This document shows positions 7,622-15,802 of a stretch of 64,000 bases of DNA, one piece after another. Under the pieces are notes generated by a model. The model worked only from the letters and a program-made list of their open reading frames with translations, was not told the DNA's origin and ran no database searches. Source of the DNA: Streptomyces sp. NBC_01341 (GTDB taxonomy: Bacteria; Actinomycetota; Actinomycetes; Streptomycetales; Streptomycetaceae); contig NZ_CP108364.1 in the NCBI RefSeq assembly GCF_035946055.1, positions 5,456,001 through 5,520,000 of the forward strand, in the 5' to 3' direction. The translations under genes and the position numbers were made by a program. Numbering within the stretch: the stretch's first letter is position 1; the number at the start of each line of letters is the position of its first letter.

Positions 7622-8254
7622 ATGGGTCAGCCGGAAAGCCGGGAACGCGGCACAGCAGAGCAAGCCGGGCTTCCACCGGGGCAGAGGCTGCAGCGCGGCT
7701 GGCCGGTCACCCATTACGGGCCCGTGCCGAAGTTCAAGCCCGACCGCTGGGAGTTCCGGGTCTTCGGGGCCACGGCCGACGGCGACAAGCACTGCTGGAA
7801 TCACCGGGAATTCTCGGCGCTGCCATTCTCGTCCGTCGAGGCGGACCTCCACTGCGTGACGAAATTCAGCATGCTCGGAGCCGAATGGGGCGGAATCCTC
7901 GCGCGTGAGATCGTGCGACTCGCCCCGCCCGCCCCCCATGTCTCGCATGTGATGGTCTGGGCCGAATACGGATTCAGCTCAAATCTGCGGCTGGCGGACT
8001 TCACGTCGGACGGGACGCTCTTCGCCACCCATAAGGACGGCGACCTGCTCACCGCCGAACACGGTTTCCCGCTGCGGCTGGTGGTGCCGCACCTGTACGC
8101 CTGGAAGGGCCCCAAATGGGTCCGGGGCATCGAGTACATGACGGCCGACCGCCGGGGATTCTGGGAGGAGCGCGGTTACCACAACATCGGCGACCCCTGG
8201 AGCGAGCAGCGCTACTCCTACCAGGAGGAGCCCGGGGACGGCCCCGAACTCTGA
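7622..8254 (+). CDS. Sulfite oxidase-like molybdopterin oxidoreductase (YuiH type)
   Basis: A 210-residue single-domain protein of the oxidoreductase molybdopterin-binding family. Cys78 in ADLHCVTKFS is at the place of the Mo-ligand cysteine; WGGILAREI and VPHLYAWKGPKWV are further family blocks. It is shorter than classical sulfite oxidases because haem and dimerisation domains are absent. No signal peptide is seen, so it should be cytoplasmic. The ATG directly follows GGAGGC. It stands alone between bfr and nfo on opposite strands. Natural substrate unknown. Confidence 0.82.
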   Translation: MGQPESRERGTAEQAGLPPGQRLQRGWPVTHYGPVPKFKPDRWEFRVFGATADGDKHCWNHREFSALPFSSVEADLHCVTKFSMLGAEWGGILAREIVRLAPPAPHVSHVMVWAEYGFSSNLRLADFTSDGTLFATHKDGDLLTAEHGFPLRLVVPHLYAWKGPKWVRGIEYMTADRRGFWEERGYHNIGDPWSEQRYSYQEEPGDGPEL

Positions 8255-8281
8255 GCCGGCTTTCGGCGGGCCCCCGCACAC

Positions 8282-9145
8282 CTACGCGCCCGCGGAACTC
8301 CGGAGTTCCTTCAGTCGCGCGACGTCCGCGGCGTGCCCCTCCTTGCCGCCCGGTGTCTCGATGATCAGCGGCACTCCCTCGGTCGCCGGGTGGGAGAACA
8401 GCTCACGGAACGGCTCGGCGCCGATGTGGCCGGATCCGATGTTCTCGTGCCGGTCCTTGTGGGCGCCCACCACGTCCTTGGAGTCGTTGGCGTGGATCAG
8501 CTTCAGCCGCCCCTCGCCGACCGTGTCCACCAGCAGGTCCAGGGTCTGCCGCATGCCTGACGGCCCGGTCAGGTCGTGCCCCGCCGCGTAGATGTGGCAC
8601 GTGTCCAGGCAGACGCCGAGCTTCGGATGGGAGTCCAGGGCCTCGAAGTAGGGGCCGAAGTCCCACGTGCGCGAGCACAGCGAGAAGCCCTGCCCCGCGG
8701 TCGACTCCAGCAGCAGGAACGGGTCGTCGTCATGGGTCAGTTCGTCCAGCAGCGGAAGCATGTGCGTACGTACCTGGGCGAGGGCTTCGGTGCGCGGGCG
8801 GCCGCCGGTGGCGGACCCGGTGTGCACCACCACGCCCAGCGCGCCGATGTCCCTGGCCCGGCGCAGCGAGTGCCGCAGGGACACGACCGACCGCTCGACG
8901 GTGGCCTCGGTGTGCGAGCCGAAGTTGATCAGATACGGGGCATGGACGTAGACGGGGACCGACTCCGCCGCGCACTGCGCGCGGAACAGGTCGTCCTGCG
9001 AGGGATTTCCGGGTGGTGTCGCCCAGCCGCGGGGATTGGCGACGAAGACCTGTACGGTCTCGGCCGCAAGCTCGCGGGCGTAGCCGAGGCCCACCTTGGA
9101 CAGTCCGCCGGCCACGGGGACGTGGCCACCGATCGGGTTGCGCAT
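8282..9145 (-). CDS. nfo: Deoxyribonuclease IV (AP endonuclease)
   Basis: A 287-residue TIM-barrel endonuclease IV that cuts 5' of abasic sites in base-excision repair and uses a three-zinc centre. The N-terminus (GGHVPVAGGLSK) and metal-binding blocks VYVHAPYLINF, LLLESTAGQG, GVCLDTCHIYAAGHD, HANDSKD and HENIGSGHIG are all present, as is the final PLIIETPG. The start ATG at 9145 follows GAAGGA. It lies 22 bp downstream of the PASTA kinase on the same strand, so the two are probably co-transcribed. Confidence 0.92.
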   Translation of the reverse strand: MRNPIGGHVPVAGGLSKVGLGYARELAAETVQVFVANPRGWATPPGNPSQDDLFRAQCAAESVPVYVHAPYLINFGSHTEATVERSVVSLRHSLRRARDIGALGVVVHTGSATGGRPRTEALAQVRTHMLPLLDELTHDDDPFLLLESTAGQGFSLCSRTWDFGPYFEALDSHPKLGVCLDTCHIYAAGHDLTGPSGMRQTLDLLVDTVGEGRLKLIHANDSKDVVGAHKDRHENIGSGHIGAEPFRELFSHPATEGVPLIIETPGGKEGHAADVARLKELRSSAGA

Positions 9146-9167
9146 GTGCTGCCGGTCCTTCGTGGTC

Positions 9168-11087
9168 CTACAGGCCCTTGGTCCTGATGGTGATGGTCGA
9201 GCCCTCGGGGGCCTGCTCCCCGCCCTCGGTCGACTGACGGGCGACCGTGTCGCTGAACGACAGGAACGGGCGGTCGACCCTCACCTCGAAGCCCGCCTCC
9301 TCCAGTGTGCTCCTGGCCTCGTCGACATCCTTCCCCGTGACGTCGGGGACGTCGAGCATCCGCGGGCCCTTGGAGACGGTCAGCTCCACGGTGTCGCCCT
9401 CGGCGGCCTCGGTACCGCTCTCGGGGGACTGCCGGGCGATCCCGCCCTGTTCCTCGGGGGACTCGACCCTCCCGGGCAGCACCTCGGCCTTCAGCCCCGC
9501 GTCCTCCAGCGCGGCCTTCGCCTCGTCGACACCGAGCCCCGTCACATCGGGTACGTCGACCGGGCTCCCCTTGCTCACGACCAGGGCGACCGCCGAGTCG
9601 GCGTGGCGCTCGGCACCGGTCTCGGGGTCCGTGCGGATCACCTCGCCCGTGCCGGTCTCCTCGCTGAACTCGCGGGTCACCATGCCGGGCGCGAGACCCG
9701 CCTTCCTCAGTTCACGCCGCGCGTCGGCAAGCGTGAGGCCCCCGACGTCGGGAACCTTCACGATCTCCGGACCGCGCGAGATCACCAGCCCTACGGCGTC
9801 GTTGCCCCGGATCCGTTCGCCCGAGCCGGGATCGCTGCTGATCACCGTGCCGCGCTCCACCGTGTCGCTGTAGGCGCGCTCGACACCCTTCACGTCGAGA
9901 CCCTCGTCCGAGAGCCGCCGCTCCGCCGCGCTCTGGGTCTGCCCGAGGAGGGAGGGGACCCGGGTGAACTGCCCCGAGTTGATGTACCAGACACCGATAC
10001 CGGCGCCCAGGACCAGCAGCACGGCGACGAGCGCGGCGACCGCGCCTCGCCGGCCGCCCCCGGCGATGCGGGCACGCCGGCCCCTCCCCTCCGGGGGCAG
10101 CGGCGGCGGCATCTCCAGCCGGCTGGTGTGGTGCGCGGTGCCCTGGCCCGCGGGGATCACCCGGGGAATCACGCTCGTGCGGTCGCCGGCGCCGTCACGC
10201 GCTTCCGCGATGGCCTGCGGGGGTACCGCGTCCAGCTGCTCCTCGGTGAGCGCGCTCCGCTCCACGCGGGACTCGGCGAGCATCGCCACCGCGTCGTGGG
10301 GGCGCAGCTCGGGGCTGCGCGCGGTGGCGGCCGCCACCAGCCGGTCCAGCCCGGCGGCGAGGCCGGGGACGACGGCGGACGGAGCCGGGACGTCCTCGTT
10401 GAGGTGCTGGTAGATGACCTGGGCGGCGGTGTCCCCGGAGTGGGGCTTGCCGCCGGTCAGCATCTCGTAGAGGACCACACCGCAGGCGTACACGTCGGAC
10501 CGGGTGTCGGCGGTGCCCTGCTCGATCTGCTCGGGGGCGAGGTAGGAGACCGTGCCCAGCAGGGAGCCGGTGGTGTCCGTGGCGGTGCCGACCGCGCGTA
10601 CGAGCCCGAAGTCCGCCACCTTGACCCGGCCGTCGTCGCCTATGAGGACGTTCTCCGGCTTCATGTCCCGGTGCACGAAGCCCGCGCGGTGCGCGGCGCC
10701 GAGCGCGGCCAGGACCGGCTCCAGGATGTCCAGCGCGGCCCGGGGCTGCAGGGCGCCGCGCTCGCGCAGTACGTCGCGCAGGGTGCACCCGGCGACGTAC
10801 TCCATGGCCAGGTAGACGTACGCGCCCTGGGCGCCCTGGTCGAAGACGGCCACCACATTGGGGTGCGCGAGCAGGGCGACGGACTTCGCCTCGCGGATGA
10901 AGCGCTCGACGAAGGCGACGTCGGTCGCCAGCGCCGGATGCATCACCTTGAGGGCGAGCACCCGGTCGAGGCGGGTGTCCACGGCCCGGTAGACCGTGGC
11001 CATGCCGCCGACGGCGATACGCGCGTCGATGCGGTAGCGGCCGTCGAGCAGCTGCCCGACGAGGGGGTCCTGGAGGGTCGTGTCCAC
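9168..11087 (-). CDS. PASTA-domain Ser/Thr protein kinase (PknB/Stk type)
   Basis: A 639-residue receptor-like kinase. Residues about 15-275 are the kinase: Gly-loop IAVGGMATVY, Lys in LALKVM, catalytic HRDMKPENV, DFGL, and an activation loop with several Thr (TDTTGSLLGTVSYLAPE). A transmembrane helix lies near residues 345-365, after a Pro-rich juxtamembrane segment. Four extracellular PASTA repeats fill residues 370-639 (VPDVGGLTL, VPDVTGLGV, VPDVTGKDV and a first divergent copy), expected to sense muropeptides or lipid II. The GTG start has TAGACT 6 nt upstream and no Shine-Dalgarno. Division and wall genes lie 22 kb away on the other strand, including likely substrates. Confidence 0.93.
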   Translation of the reverse strand: MDTTLQDPLVGQLLDGRYRIDARIAVGGMATVYRAVDTRLDRVLALKVMHPALATDVAFVERFIREAKSVALLAHPNVVAVFDQGAQGAYVYLAMEYVAGCTLRDVLRERGALQPRAALDILEPVLAALGAAHRAGFVHRDMKPENVLIGDDGRVKVADFGLVRAVGTATDTTGSLLGTVSYLAPEQIEQGTADTRSDVYACGVVLYEMLTGGKPHSGDTAAQVIYQHLNEDVPAPSAVVPGLAAGLDRLVAAATARSPELRPHDAVAMLAESRVERSALTEEQLDAVPPQAIAEARDGAGDRTSVIPRVIPAGQGTAHHTSRLEMPPPLPPEGRGRRARIAGGGRRGAVAALVAVLLVLGAGIGVWYINSGQFTRVPSLLGQTQSAAERRLSDEGLDVKGVERAYSDTVERGTVISSDPGSGERIRGNDAVGLVISRGPEIVKVPDVGGLTLADARRELRKAGLAPGMVTREFSEETGTGEVIRTDPETGAERHADSAVALVVSKGSPVDVPDVTGLGVDEAKAALEDAGLKAEVLPGRVESPEEQGGIARQSPESGTEAAEGDTVELTVSKGPRMLDVPDVTGKDVDEARSTLEEAGFEVRVDRPFLSFSDTVARQSTEGGEQAPEGSTITIRTKGL

Positions 11088-11093
11088 GGACCG

Positions 11094-11099
11094 AGTCTA
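11094..11099 (-). promoter_or_regulatory. -10 element of the PASTA kinase gene, probably leaderless
   Basis: TAGACT is separated by 6 nt from the GTG start at 11087. No Shine-Dalgarno is present and no clear -35 box is seen. Confidence 0.5.
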
Positions 11100-11214
11100 C
11101 GAGCTGCGACGGACACGTCGGGCGGGCCCGGAGCCCCCCGGGGCCGTTCCGGTGCCGACCCGTGACAGGCGTATGCACGTGCTGTGACCGGGAGGCCGCC
11201 ACCGGTGCCCGGAA

Positions 11215-12009
11215 TCAGAAGGCGGGGCGCTCCGGATCCAGCACCGCCCTGCCCTCCACGGGCGACGACGCCTCGGCGAAATGGCGGCGGGGGATGCGTC
11301 CCGCCCGGTACGCCAGCCGCCCGCCCTCCACCGCGTGCCGCATCGCCGCCGCCATCAGCTCCGGCTCCTGCGCGCGGGTCACCGCCGAGGCGAGCATCAC
11401 AGCGGAGCAGCCCAGCTCCATCGCCAGCGCCGCGTCCGAGGCGGTCCCGGCTCCGGCGTCCAGGATCACCGGGACTCCGGCCCGCTCGACGATCAGCTGG
11501 AAGTTGTGCGGGTTGCGGATCCCGAGGCCGGAGCCGATCGGGGAGCCGAGCGGCATGACCGCCGCGCACCCCACGTCCTCCAGCCTGCGGGCCAGCACCG
11601 GGTCGTCGTTCGTGTAGGGCAGGACGGTGAAGCCGTCGTCGACCAGGGTCTCCGCGGCGTCCAGCAGCTCGACCGGGTCGGGCAGCAGGGTCCGCTCGTC
11701 CGCCACGACCTCCAGCTTGATCCAGTCGGTGCCGAGCGCCTCACGGGCCAGCCGCGCGGTCAGGACGGCCTCGCCGGCGGTGAAGCAGCCGGCGGTGTTC
11801 GGCAGGACCCGCACGGAGAGGCGTTCCAGGACCGAGAGCACCGAACCCCGCACGGTCGGGTCGAGCCGGCGCATCGCCACGGTGGTCAGCTCGGTCCCGG
11901 AGGCGGTCAGTGAGCGCTCCAGCACGTCGAGGCTGGGTGCCCCGCCCGTCCCCATGATCAGTCGCGAGGTGAAGGAGGCGGAGCCGAGGGTGAAGAGGTC
12001 GTCGGACAT
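11215..12009 (-). CDS. thiG: Thiazole synthase ThiG
   Basis: A 264-residue TIM barrel that builds the thiazole phosphate ring of thiamine from 1-deoxyxylulose 5-phosphate, dehydroglycine and ThiS-thiocarboxylate. Visible blocks: FTSRLIMGTGG at the N-terminus, TVAMRRLD, LPNTAGC, WIKLEVV with the Schiff-base Lys, PLGSPIGSG and the phosphate-binding DAGAGTASDAA. The start ATG 12009 lies 2 bp after the thiS stop. It is the last gene of thiO-thiS-thiG, whose glycine oxidase supplies the dehydroglycine. The kinase gene begins 127 bp further on and probably has its own promoter. Confidence 0.94.
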   Translation of the reverse strand: MSDDLFTLGSASFTSRLIMGTGGAPSLDVLERSLTASGTELTTVAMRRLDPTVRGSVLSVLERLSVRVLPNTAGCFTAGEAVLTARLAREALGTDWIKLEVVADERTLLPDPVELLDAAETLVDDGFTVLPYTNDDPVLARRLEDVGCAAVMPLGSPIGSGLGIRNPHNFQLIVERAGVPVILDAGAGTASDAALAMELGCSAVMLASAVTRAQEPELMAAAMRHAVEGGRLAYRAGRIPRRHFAEASSPVEGRAVLDPERPAF

Positions 12010-12011
12010 GG

Positions 12012-12242
12012 TCAGCCTCCCTGGACCGCGGTCAGGATCTCGACGCGGTCGCCATCGGCGAGCGCGGTGGCGGACCACTGGCCGCGCGGTACGACGGCCT
12101 CGTTGACGGCGGCGGCCACACCGGAGGGCGCCGCGGTCAGCGCGGCGACGAGGGTGTCCAGGGCGGTGCCCGCGGGAAGGGCGCGGTGTTCGCCGTTCAC
12201 GGACACGGAGACGGGAACGCCTGCGGGCACGGGCTGTGTCAT
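12012..12242 (-). CDS. thiS: Sulfur carrier protein ThiS
   Basis: A 76-residue ubiquitin-like protein ending in Gly-Gly (ILTAVQGG), the C-terminus that is adenylated and converted to a thiocarboxylate to carry sulfur to ThiG. VSVNGEHRALPAG and VAAAVNEAVVPR are typical. About 10 extra N-terminal residues precede the core. Its ATG overlaps the thiO stop in ATGA, and it ends 2 bp before thiG. Confidence 0.92.
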   Translation of the reverse strand: MTQPVPAGVPVSVSVNGEHRALPAGTALDTLVAALTAAPSGVAAAVNEAVVPRGQWSATALADGDRVEILTAVQGG

Positions 12243-13465
12243 ACGGACTGCTCCTGCTGCACGGGGGTGGTGCCTGGGCGGGGGAAGGCTTCCGCACCCC
12301 TCGGTGGGAGGGGCCGGTGGGCCGGGGCGAAGCGGGACGGTGCGAAGGGGCGGGCCACCTCGGGCAGCTCGCCCGTCGTCAGCGCATGGGCCATCACCTC
12401 ACCCGTGACGGGGGTCAGCAGCACCCCGTTGCGGTGGTGCCCGGTCGCGAGGAGCAGGCCGGGCAGGGCCGTCGGGCCCAGCAGCGGGGCGTTGTCCGGC
12501 GAGGCCGGCCGCAGGCCCGCACGCGTCTCGGTCAGCGGAAGCTCGGTAATGCCGGGCACCAACTCGTGTGCGTCACGCAGCAGTTCGTACATCCCGCCTG
12601 CGGTGACCGTGGTGTCCCAGCCCAGCTCCTCGGTGGTCGCGCCGACGACCAGCTCACCGTCGGCGCGAGGGACGAGATAGACGTGGCTGCCGCGCACGAC
12701 GGCACGGACGGTCCTGCTGAGGAAGGGAGCGTACGCGGCCGGGACGGTCAGCCGCAGGACCTGTCCCTTGACCGGGCGTACGGGCGGCAGGACCGCCTCG
12801 GGTATCCCCGCGAGGCGACCGCTGAGGCTTCCCCCGGCCAGAACCACCTGGCCCGCCGTCAGCTCCGTGCCGTCCCGGAGGACGGCCCCCGTGGCGCGGC
12901 CGTGCGTGACGCGCAGGCGCTCGGCCCAGGTGCGCCGGAAGGCCACCCCGGCCCGCTCGCACGCCGTGACCAGGGCGGACGCGAGGCGCCTCGGGTCCAC
13001 CTGATGGTCACCGTCGACCCGCAGCCCGCCCCGCACACCCGGGGCGAGCATCGGCTCCAGCCGTCGGCACTCGCGTCCGCTGAGCCACTCGGACTCCAGG
13101 CCCGAGCGCCGCTGCAGCGCGTGCAGTTCCCGCAGATGGGCCCGGTCGTCGGAGTCGAGCGCGACGGACAGGGTGCCGCAGGCGCGGAAGCCGGTCGCCC
13201 GGCCGCTCGCCTCCTCCAGCTCGGCCACGAACTCCGGATAGCGGGCCGCGGAGGCGAGGTTGAGGCCGAGCAGCATCTGCTCGCCGTAGTGCAGTTCGGT
13301 GACGGCGGCCAGCATCCCGGCCGCGACCCGGGCGGCTCCGCCACCCGGTTCGGGGTCGGCGAGCGTGACGCCCAGACCGCGCTGGGCCGCCCGCCAGGCG
13401 GTCACCAGACCGATGATGCCGCCTCCGACGACCAGGACGTCGGAACTGTCTGCGGAGATGCGCAT
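12239..13465 (-). CDS. thiO: Glycine oxidase ThiO
   Basis: A 408-residue FAD-dependent D-amino acid oxidase-type enzyme that oxidises glycine to iminoglycine for thiazole synthesis. The Rossmann motif VVGGGIIGLVTAWRAA is at residues 11-26, GMLAA follows at the flavin attachment region, and the C-terminal GLRPASPDNAPLLG and ATGHHRNGVLL close the FAD site. The ATG at 13465 follows GGGAGGGG, which lies inside the 3' edge of the TPP riboswitch, so ligand binding can hide it. It leads thiO-thiS-thiG and overlaps thiS by 4 nt. Confidence 0.93.
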   Translation of the reverse strand: MRISADSSDVLVVGGGIIGLVTAWRAAQRGLGVTLADPEPGGGAARVAAGMLAAVTELHYGEQMLLGLNLASAARYPEFVAELEEASGRATGFRACGTLSVALDSDDRAHLRELHALQRRSGLESEWLSGRECRRLEPMLAPGVRGGLRVDGDHQVDPRRLASALVTACERAGVAFRRTWAERLRVTHGRATGAVLRDGTELTAGQVVLAGGSLSGRLAGIPEAVLPPVRPVKGQVLRLTVPAAYAPFLSRTVRAVVRGSHVYLVPRADGELVVGATTEELGWDTTVTAGGMYELLRDAHELVPGITELPLTETRAGLRPASPDNAPLLGPTALPGLLLATGHHRNGVLLTPVTGEVMAHALTTGELPEVARPFAPSRFAPAHRPLPPRGAEAFPRPGTTPVQQEQSV

Positions 13466-13475
13466 GGGCGTCCAG

Positions 13476-13580
13476 CCCCTCCCTTCGCCGGCATGACCCG
13501 GATCAGGTTCGTACGGTCGGAGGCCGGTCAGCCTCCCTCTCAGTCCGGTACGCCCGGACTCCCGCGAGTGCCTTACGGTG
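13476..13580 (-). promoter_or_regulatory. TPP riboswitch (THI element)
   Basis: Read on the minus strand, the leader has the two invariant TPP-aptamer blocks: CTGAGAGGG (about 13533-13541) and ACCTGATCCGGGTCATGCC followed by GGCGAAGGGA just before thiO. These form the pyrimidine- and pyrophosphate-binding arms. The last conserved GAAGGGAGGGG includes the thiO Shine-Dalgarno, which points to control of translation start: thiamine pyrophosphate would shut off thiOSG. Ends are approximate. Confidence 0.93.
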
Positions 13581-13620
13581 GCCAGCCTAGACCCCGCCGC
13601 CTCCGCGCAGTAAGGGAACA

Positions 13621-13968
13621 GTGCCCGTGGCCCGTTCACTCGACGGACTCGTCCTGTCGCCCGTCGCCGACCAGGCCCCCGGCCAGGTCGGTACCGGGAC
13701 CCGCTTCGCCTACCGTGAACTGGACGGCAGGATCTGGGCCGACCACGCGGGCGGCGACATCGTCCGCGGCCATCTCCTCGGCACCCGCGTGGGCGACGTC
13801 CTGGACTTCCGCTACGTCCAGTTGAAGCAGGACGGCACTACCTCCTGCGGCCACTGCGTCTCGACGGTCACGGACCTGCCCGGTGGCCGGGTCCGCCTGG
13901 ACGAGGAGCGGGAGTGGGAGTCGCGGGAAGGCAGCGGGACGAGCGTGGTGGAGGAGGCCCTGAGCTGA
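13621..13968 (+). CDS. Conserved hypothetical protein (often misnamed N-acetylglutamate synthase)
   Basis: A 115-residue single-domain protein with the pattern TRFAYRELDGRIWADHAGGDIVRGHLLG, then LDFRYVQL, CGHC and GSGTSVVEE. Close patterns occur in Firmicutes proteins labelled N-acetylglutamate synthase, but nothing here resembles a GNAT fold, so that name should not be carried over. It looks like a beta-rich small-molecule binder. GTG 13621 follows AAGGGA; GTG 13627 is the alternative. It starts beyond the TPP riboswitch, in the opposite direction. Function unknown. Confidence 0.75.
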   Translation: MPVARSLDGLVLSPVADQAPGQVGTGTRFAYRELDGRIWADHAGGDIVRGHLLGTRVGDVLDFRYVQLKQDGTTSCGHCVSTVTDLPGGRVRLDEEREWESREGSGTSVVEEALS

Positions 13969-13983
13969 CGTCATGTCACGTGA
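13966..13983. promoter_or_regulatory. Two adjacent 8-bp palindromes before the FAD reductase
   Basis: TGACGTCA (13966-13973) and TCACGTGA (13976-13983) lie 2 bp apart and directly upstream of the TAGGGT -10 hexamer, over the -35 region. They look like a binding site for a dimeric regulator. Which one is unknown. Confidence 0.3.
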
Positions 13984-13984
13984 T

Positions 13985-13990
13985 TAGGGT
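13985..13990 (+). promoter_or_regulatory. -10 element of the FAD reductase gene, probably leaderless
   Basis: TAGGGT is followed by 6 nt and then GTG 13997, with no Shine-Dalgarno between. Confidence 0.5.
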
Positions 13991-13996
13991 GGACGT

Positions 13997-15238
13997 GTGA
14001 GCGAACTGACGCAGGACCCGGCAGGAGGACCCCGGCCGCACGGGGTCGTGGTCGTGGGCGCGGGCATGGCAGGCGTGCAGACGGCCGTGGCCCTGCGCGA
14101 ACAGGGCTACGCGGGCCCGGTCACCCTGGTCGGGGCCGAGCCGCACCAGCCGTACGACCGGCCGCCACTGTCCAAGGCGGTCCTGCTCGGCAAGGCAGAG
14201 GACTCCGCCTTCGACGTCGATTTCGAGGAGCTGGACATCACCCTGCGCCTCGGGCTCGACGTGACCGGTCTGCGCGCGGGGGCTCACGAACTGGACACCG
14301 TGGAGGGGCCCGTCGGCTACGACGTGCTGGTCGTCGCCACCGGCGCGGAACCCGTGGTGCTGCCCGGCTCCGAGGGCGTACCCGGCGTCCATCTGCTGCG
14401 CACCCTCGACGACGCCGCGCGGCTGCGGCCCGTCCTCGAGCGGCAGCACGACGTGGTCGTCGTCGGAGCGGGCTGGATCGGGGCCGAGTTCACCACCGCC
14501 GCCCGCGCCGCCGGATGCGAGGTCACCGTCGTCGAGGCCGGCGACCGGCCCCTCGCCGGCACGATGCCCGCCGAGGTCGCGGCCCCCATGGCCGCGTGGT
14601 ACGCAGAGAGCGGAGCCCGTCTCCTCACGGGCGCCCGGGTCGCCCACGTCGAACCGGGCACCGTCCGCCTCACGGACGGCCGGATGTTCCCCGCAGGGGC
14701 GGTGGTCGTCGGCATCGGCGCCCGGCCCGCCACCGCGTGGCTCGCCGGTTCGGGCATCGCTCTCGGCCCGGACGGCTCGGTCACCACCGACAGTTCCCTG
14801 CGCACCTCGCTGCCCGACGTGTACGCGGTGGGCGACTGCGCGTCGTTCCCCTCCGCCCGCTACGGCGAACGCCTGCTGGTCCACCACTGGGACAACGCGC
14901 TCCAGGGCCCCCGGACCGTGGCCGCCGCCCTCGCGGGCGGGGTGAGCGCGGCGTACGACCCCGTGCCCTACTTCTGGTCCGAGCAGTTCGGGCGCTTCGT
15001 GCAGTACGCCGGCCACCACACCCGCGCCGGGACCCTGCTGTGGCGGGGTGACCCCGCTCAGCCCTCCTGGACGGTCTGCTGGCTCAGGGAGGGGGTGCTG
15101 GTCGCCGTGCTGGCCGTCAACAGGCCGCGCGACCTGGCCCAGGGCCGCAAGCTGGTCGAAGCGGGGGCGCGGATCGATCCGGCCCGCGCGGCCGACCCCT
15201 CCGTACCGCTGAAATCGACGGTCCTCCCGGAGCGCTGA
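13997..15238 (+). CDS. FAD-dependent oxidoreductase, ferredoxin reductase-like
   Basis: A 413-residue pyridine nucleotide-disulfide reductase-fold protein of the ferredoxin/rubredoxin reductase class. FAD site VVVGAGMAGVQTA at residues 13-25, PYDRPPLSKAVL near 52, NAD(P) site VVVGAGWIGAEFT near 155, and the second FAD block VYAVGDCAS near 275. There is no redox CxxC pair, so electrons should go to a one-electron carrier such as a ferredoxin or P450 partner, none of which is adjacent. It lies upstream of the Rv2175c-like gene. Probable physiological partner unknown. Confidence 0.82.
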   Translation: MSELTQDPAGGPRPHGVVVVGAGMAGVQTAVALREQGYAGPVTLVGAEPHQPYDRPPLSKAVLLGKAEDSAFDVDFEELDITLRLGLDVTGLRAGAHELDTVEGPVGYDVLVVATGAEPVVLPGSEGVPGVHLLRTLDDAARLRPVLERQHDVVVVGAGWIGAEFTTAARAAGCEVTVVEAGDRPLAGTMPAEVAAPMAAWYAESGARLLTGARVAHVEPGTVRLTDGRMFPAGAVVVGIGARPATAWLAGSGIALGPDGSVTTDSSLRTSLPDVYAVGDCASFPSARYGERLLVHHWDNALQGPRTVAAALAGGVSAAYDPVPYFWSEQFGRFVQYAGHHTRAGTLLWRGDPAQPSWTVCWLREGVLVAVLAVNRPRDLAQGRKLVEAGARIDPARAADPSVPLKSTVLPER

Positions 15239-15284
15239 CAGCCCCGTACGGTCGGCCCGGGTACCGACTGTCGGTCCGGGATGG

Positions 15285-15290
15285 CACGCT
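15285..15290 (+). promoter_or_regulatory. Weak -10 candidate before the Rv2175c-like gene
   Basis: CACGCT lies 7 nt before GTG 15298 and no Shine-Dalgarno is present. The hexamer is a poor match, so this is the weakest of the leaderless candidates. Confidence 0.3.
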
Positions 15291-15297
15291 TGTCCTT

Positions 15298-15663
15298 GTG
15301 ACCGAGATTGACGCAAAGATCGATGCTCTCGTCCCCGCCTGGCTCCACCTTCCTGACATCGCGGAAATGCTCGATGTGCAGGTGACGCGTGTACGGCAGC
15401 TGGTCAAGGAGGGCCAGCTCATCGCCGTACGCCGTGGTGAGAACCGGACGCTCCAGGTGCCTGCCGCCTTCATCGACGGCGACAAGGTGGTCAAGGGCCT
15501 CGCGGGGACCCTGACCCTCCTGAGGGACGACGGCTACAACGACGAAGAGATGCTGGACTGGCTCTTCACCCCCGACCCGACCCTGCCCGGGACTCCCGCG
15601 CAGGCCCTGAGCGAGAATCGCGGTACGGAGGTGAAGCGCCGGGCCCAGGCGCTCGCCGTCTGA
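15298..15663 (+). CDS. Rv2175c family DNA-binding protein
   Basis: A 121-residue protein with a winged or MerR-like helix-turn-helix at residues 15-50 (LPDIAEMLDVQVTRVRQLVKEGQLIAVRR) and a C-terminal helical domain (LAGTLTLLRDDGYNDEEMLDWLF). The Mycobacterium tuberculosis homologue Rv2175c sits beside pknL and is phosphorylated by PknL, which changes its DNA binding. Here a PASTA kinase gene lies 4.2 kb away, with the thi operon between, so a kinase-regulator pair is plausible. DNA target unknown. Confidence 0.85.
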   Translation: MTEIDAKIDALVPAWLHLPDIAEMLDVQVTRVRQLVKEGQLIAVRRGENRTLQVPAAFIDGDKVVKGLAGTLTLLRDDGYNDEEMLDWLFTPDPTLPGTPAQALSENRGTEVKRRAQALAV

Positions 15664-15802
15664 CCGGACGGCCGTGAGCCGGGTGCGGGCCGTGGCACAC
15701 ACGGCCCGCACCCCGCCGCTCGACGGCCGTCCGGTGCGGCGGTCCACCGGCCTACCAGTGATCCATCGACGCCATCAACGCACCACCCGGGGGGAATTCA
15801 TC

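Noticed and set aside
9096..11165. A 689-codon plus-strand frame opposite the PASTA kinase
   Set aside because: Antisense shadow; the minus strand encodes every kinase and PASTA motif.
13621..13968. Naming this protein N-acetylglutamate synthase
   Set aside because: It lacks any acetyl-CoA binding motif; the name is a propagated annotation for this small family.
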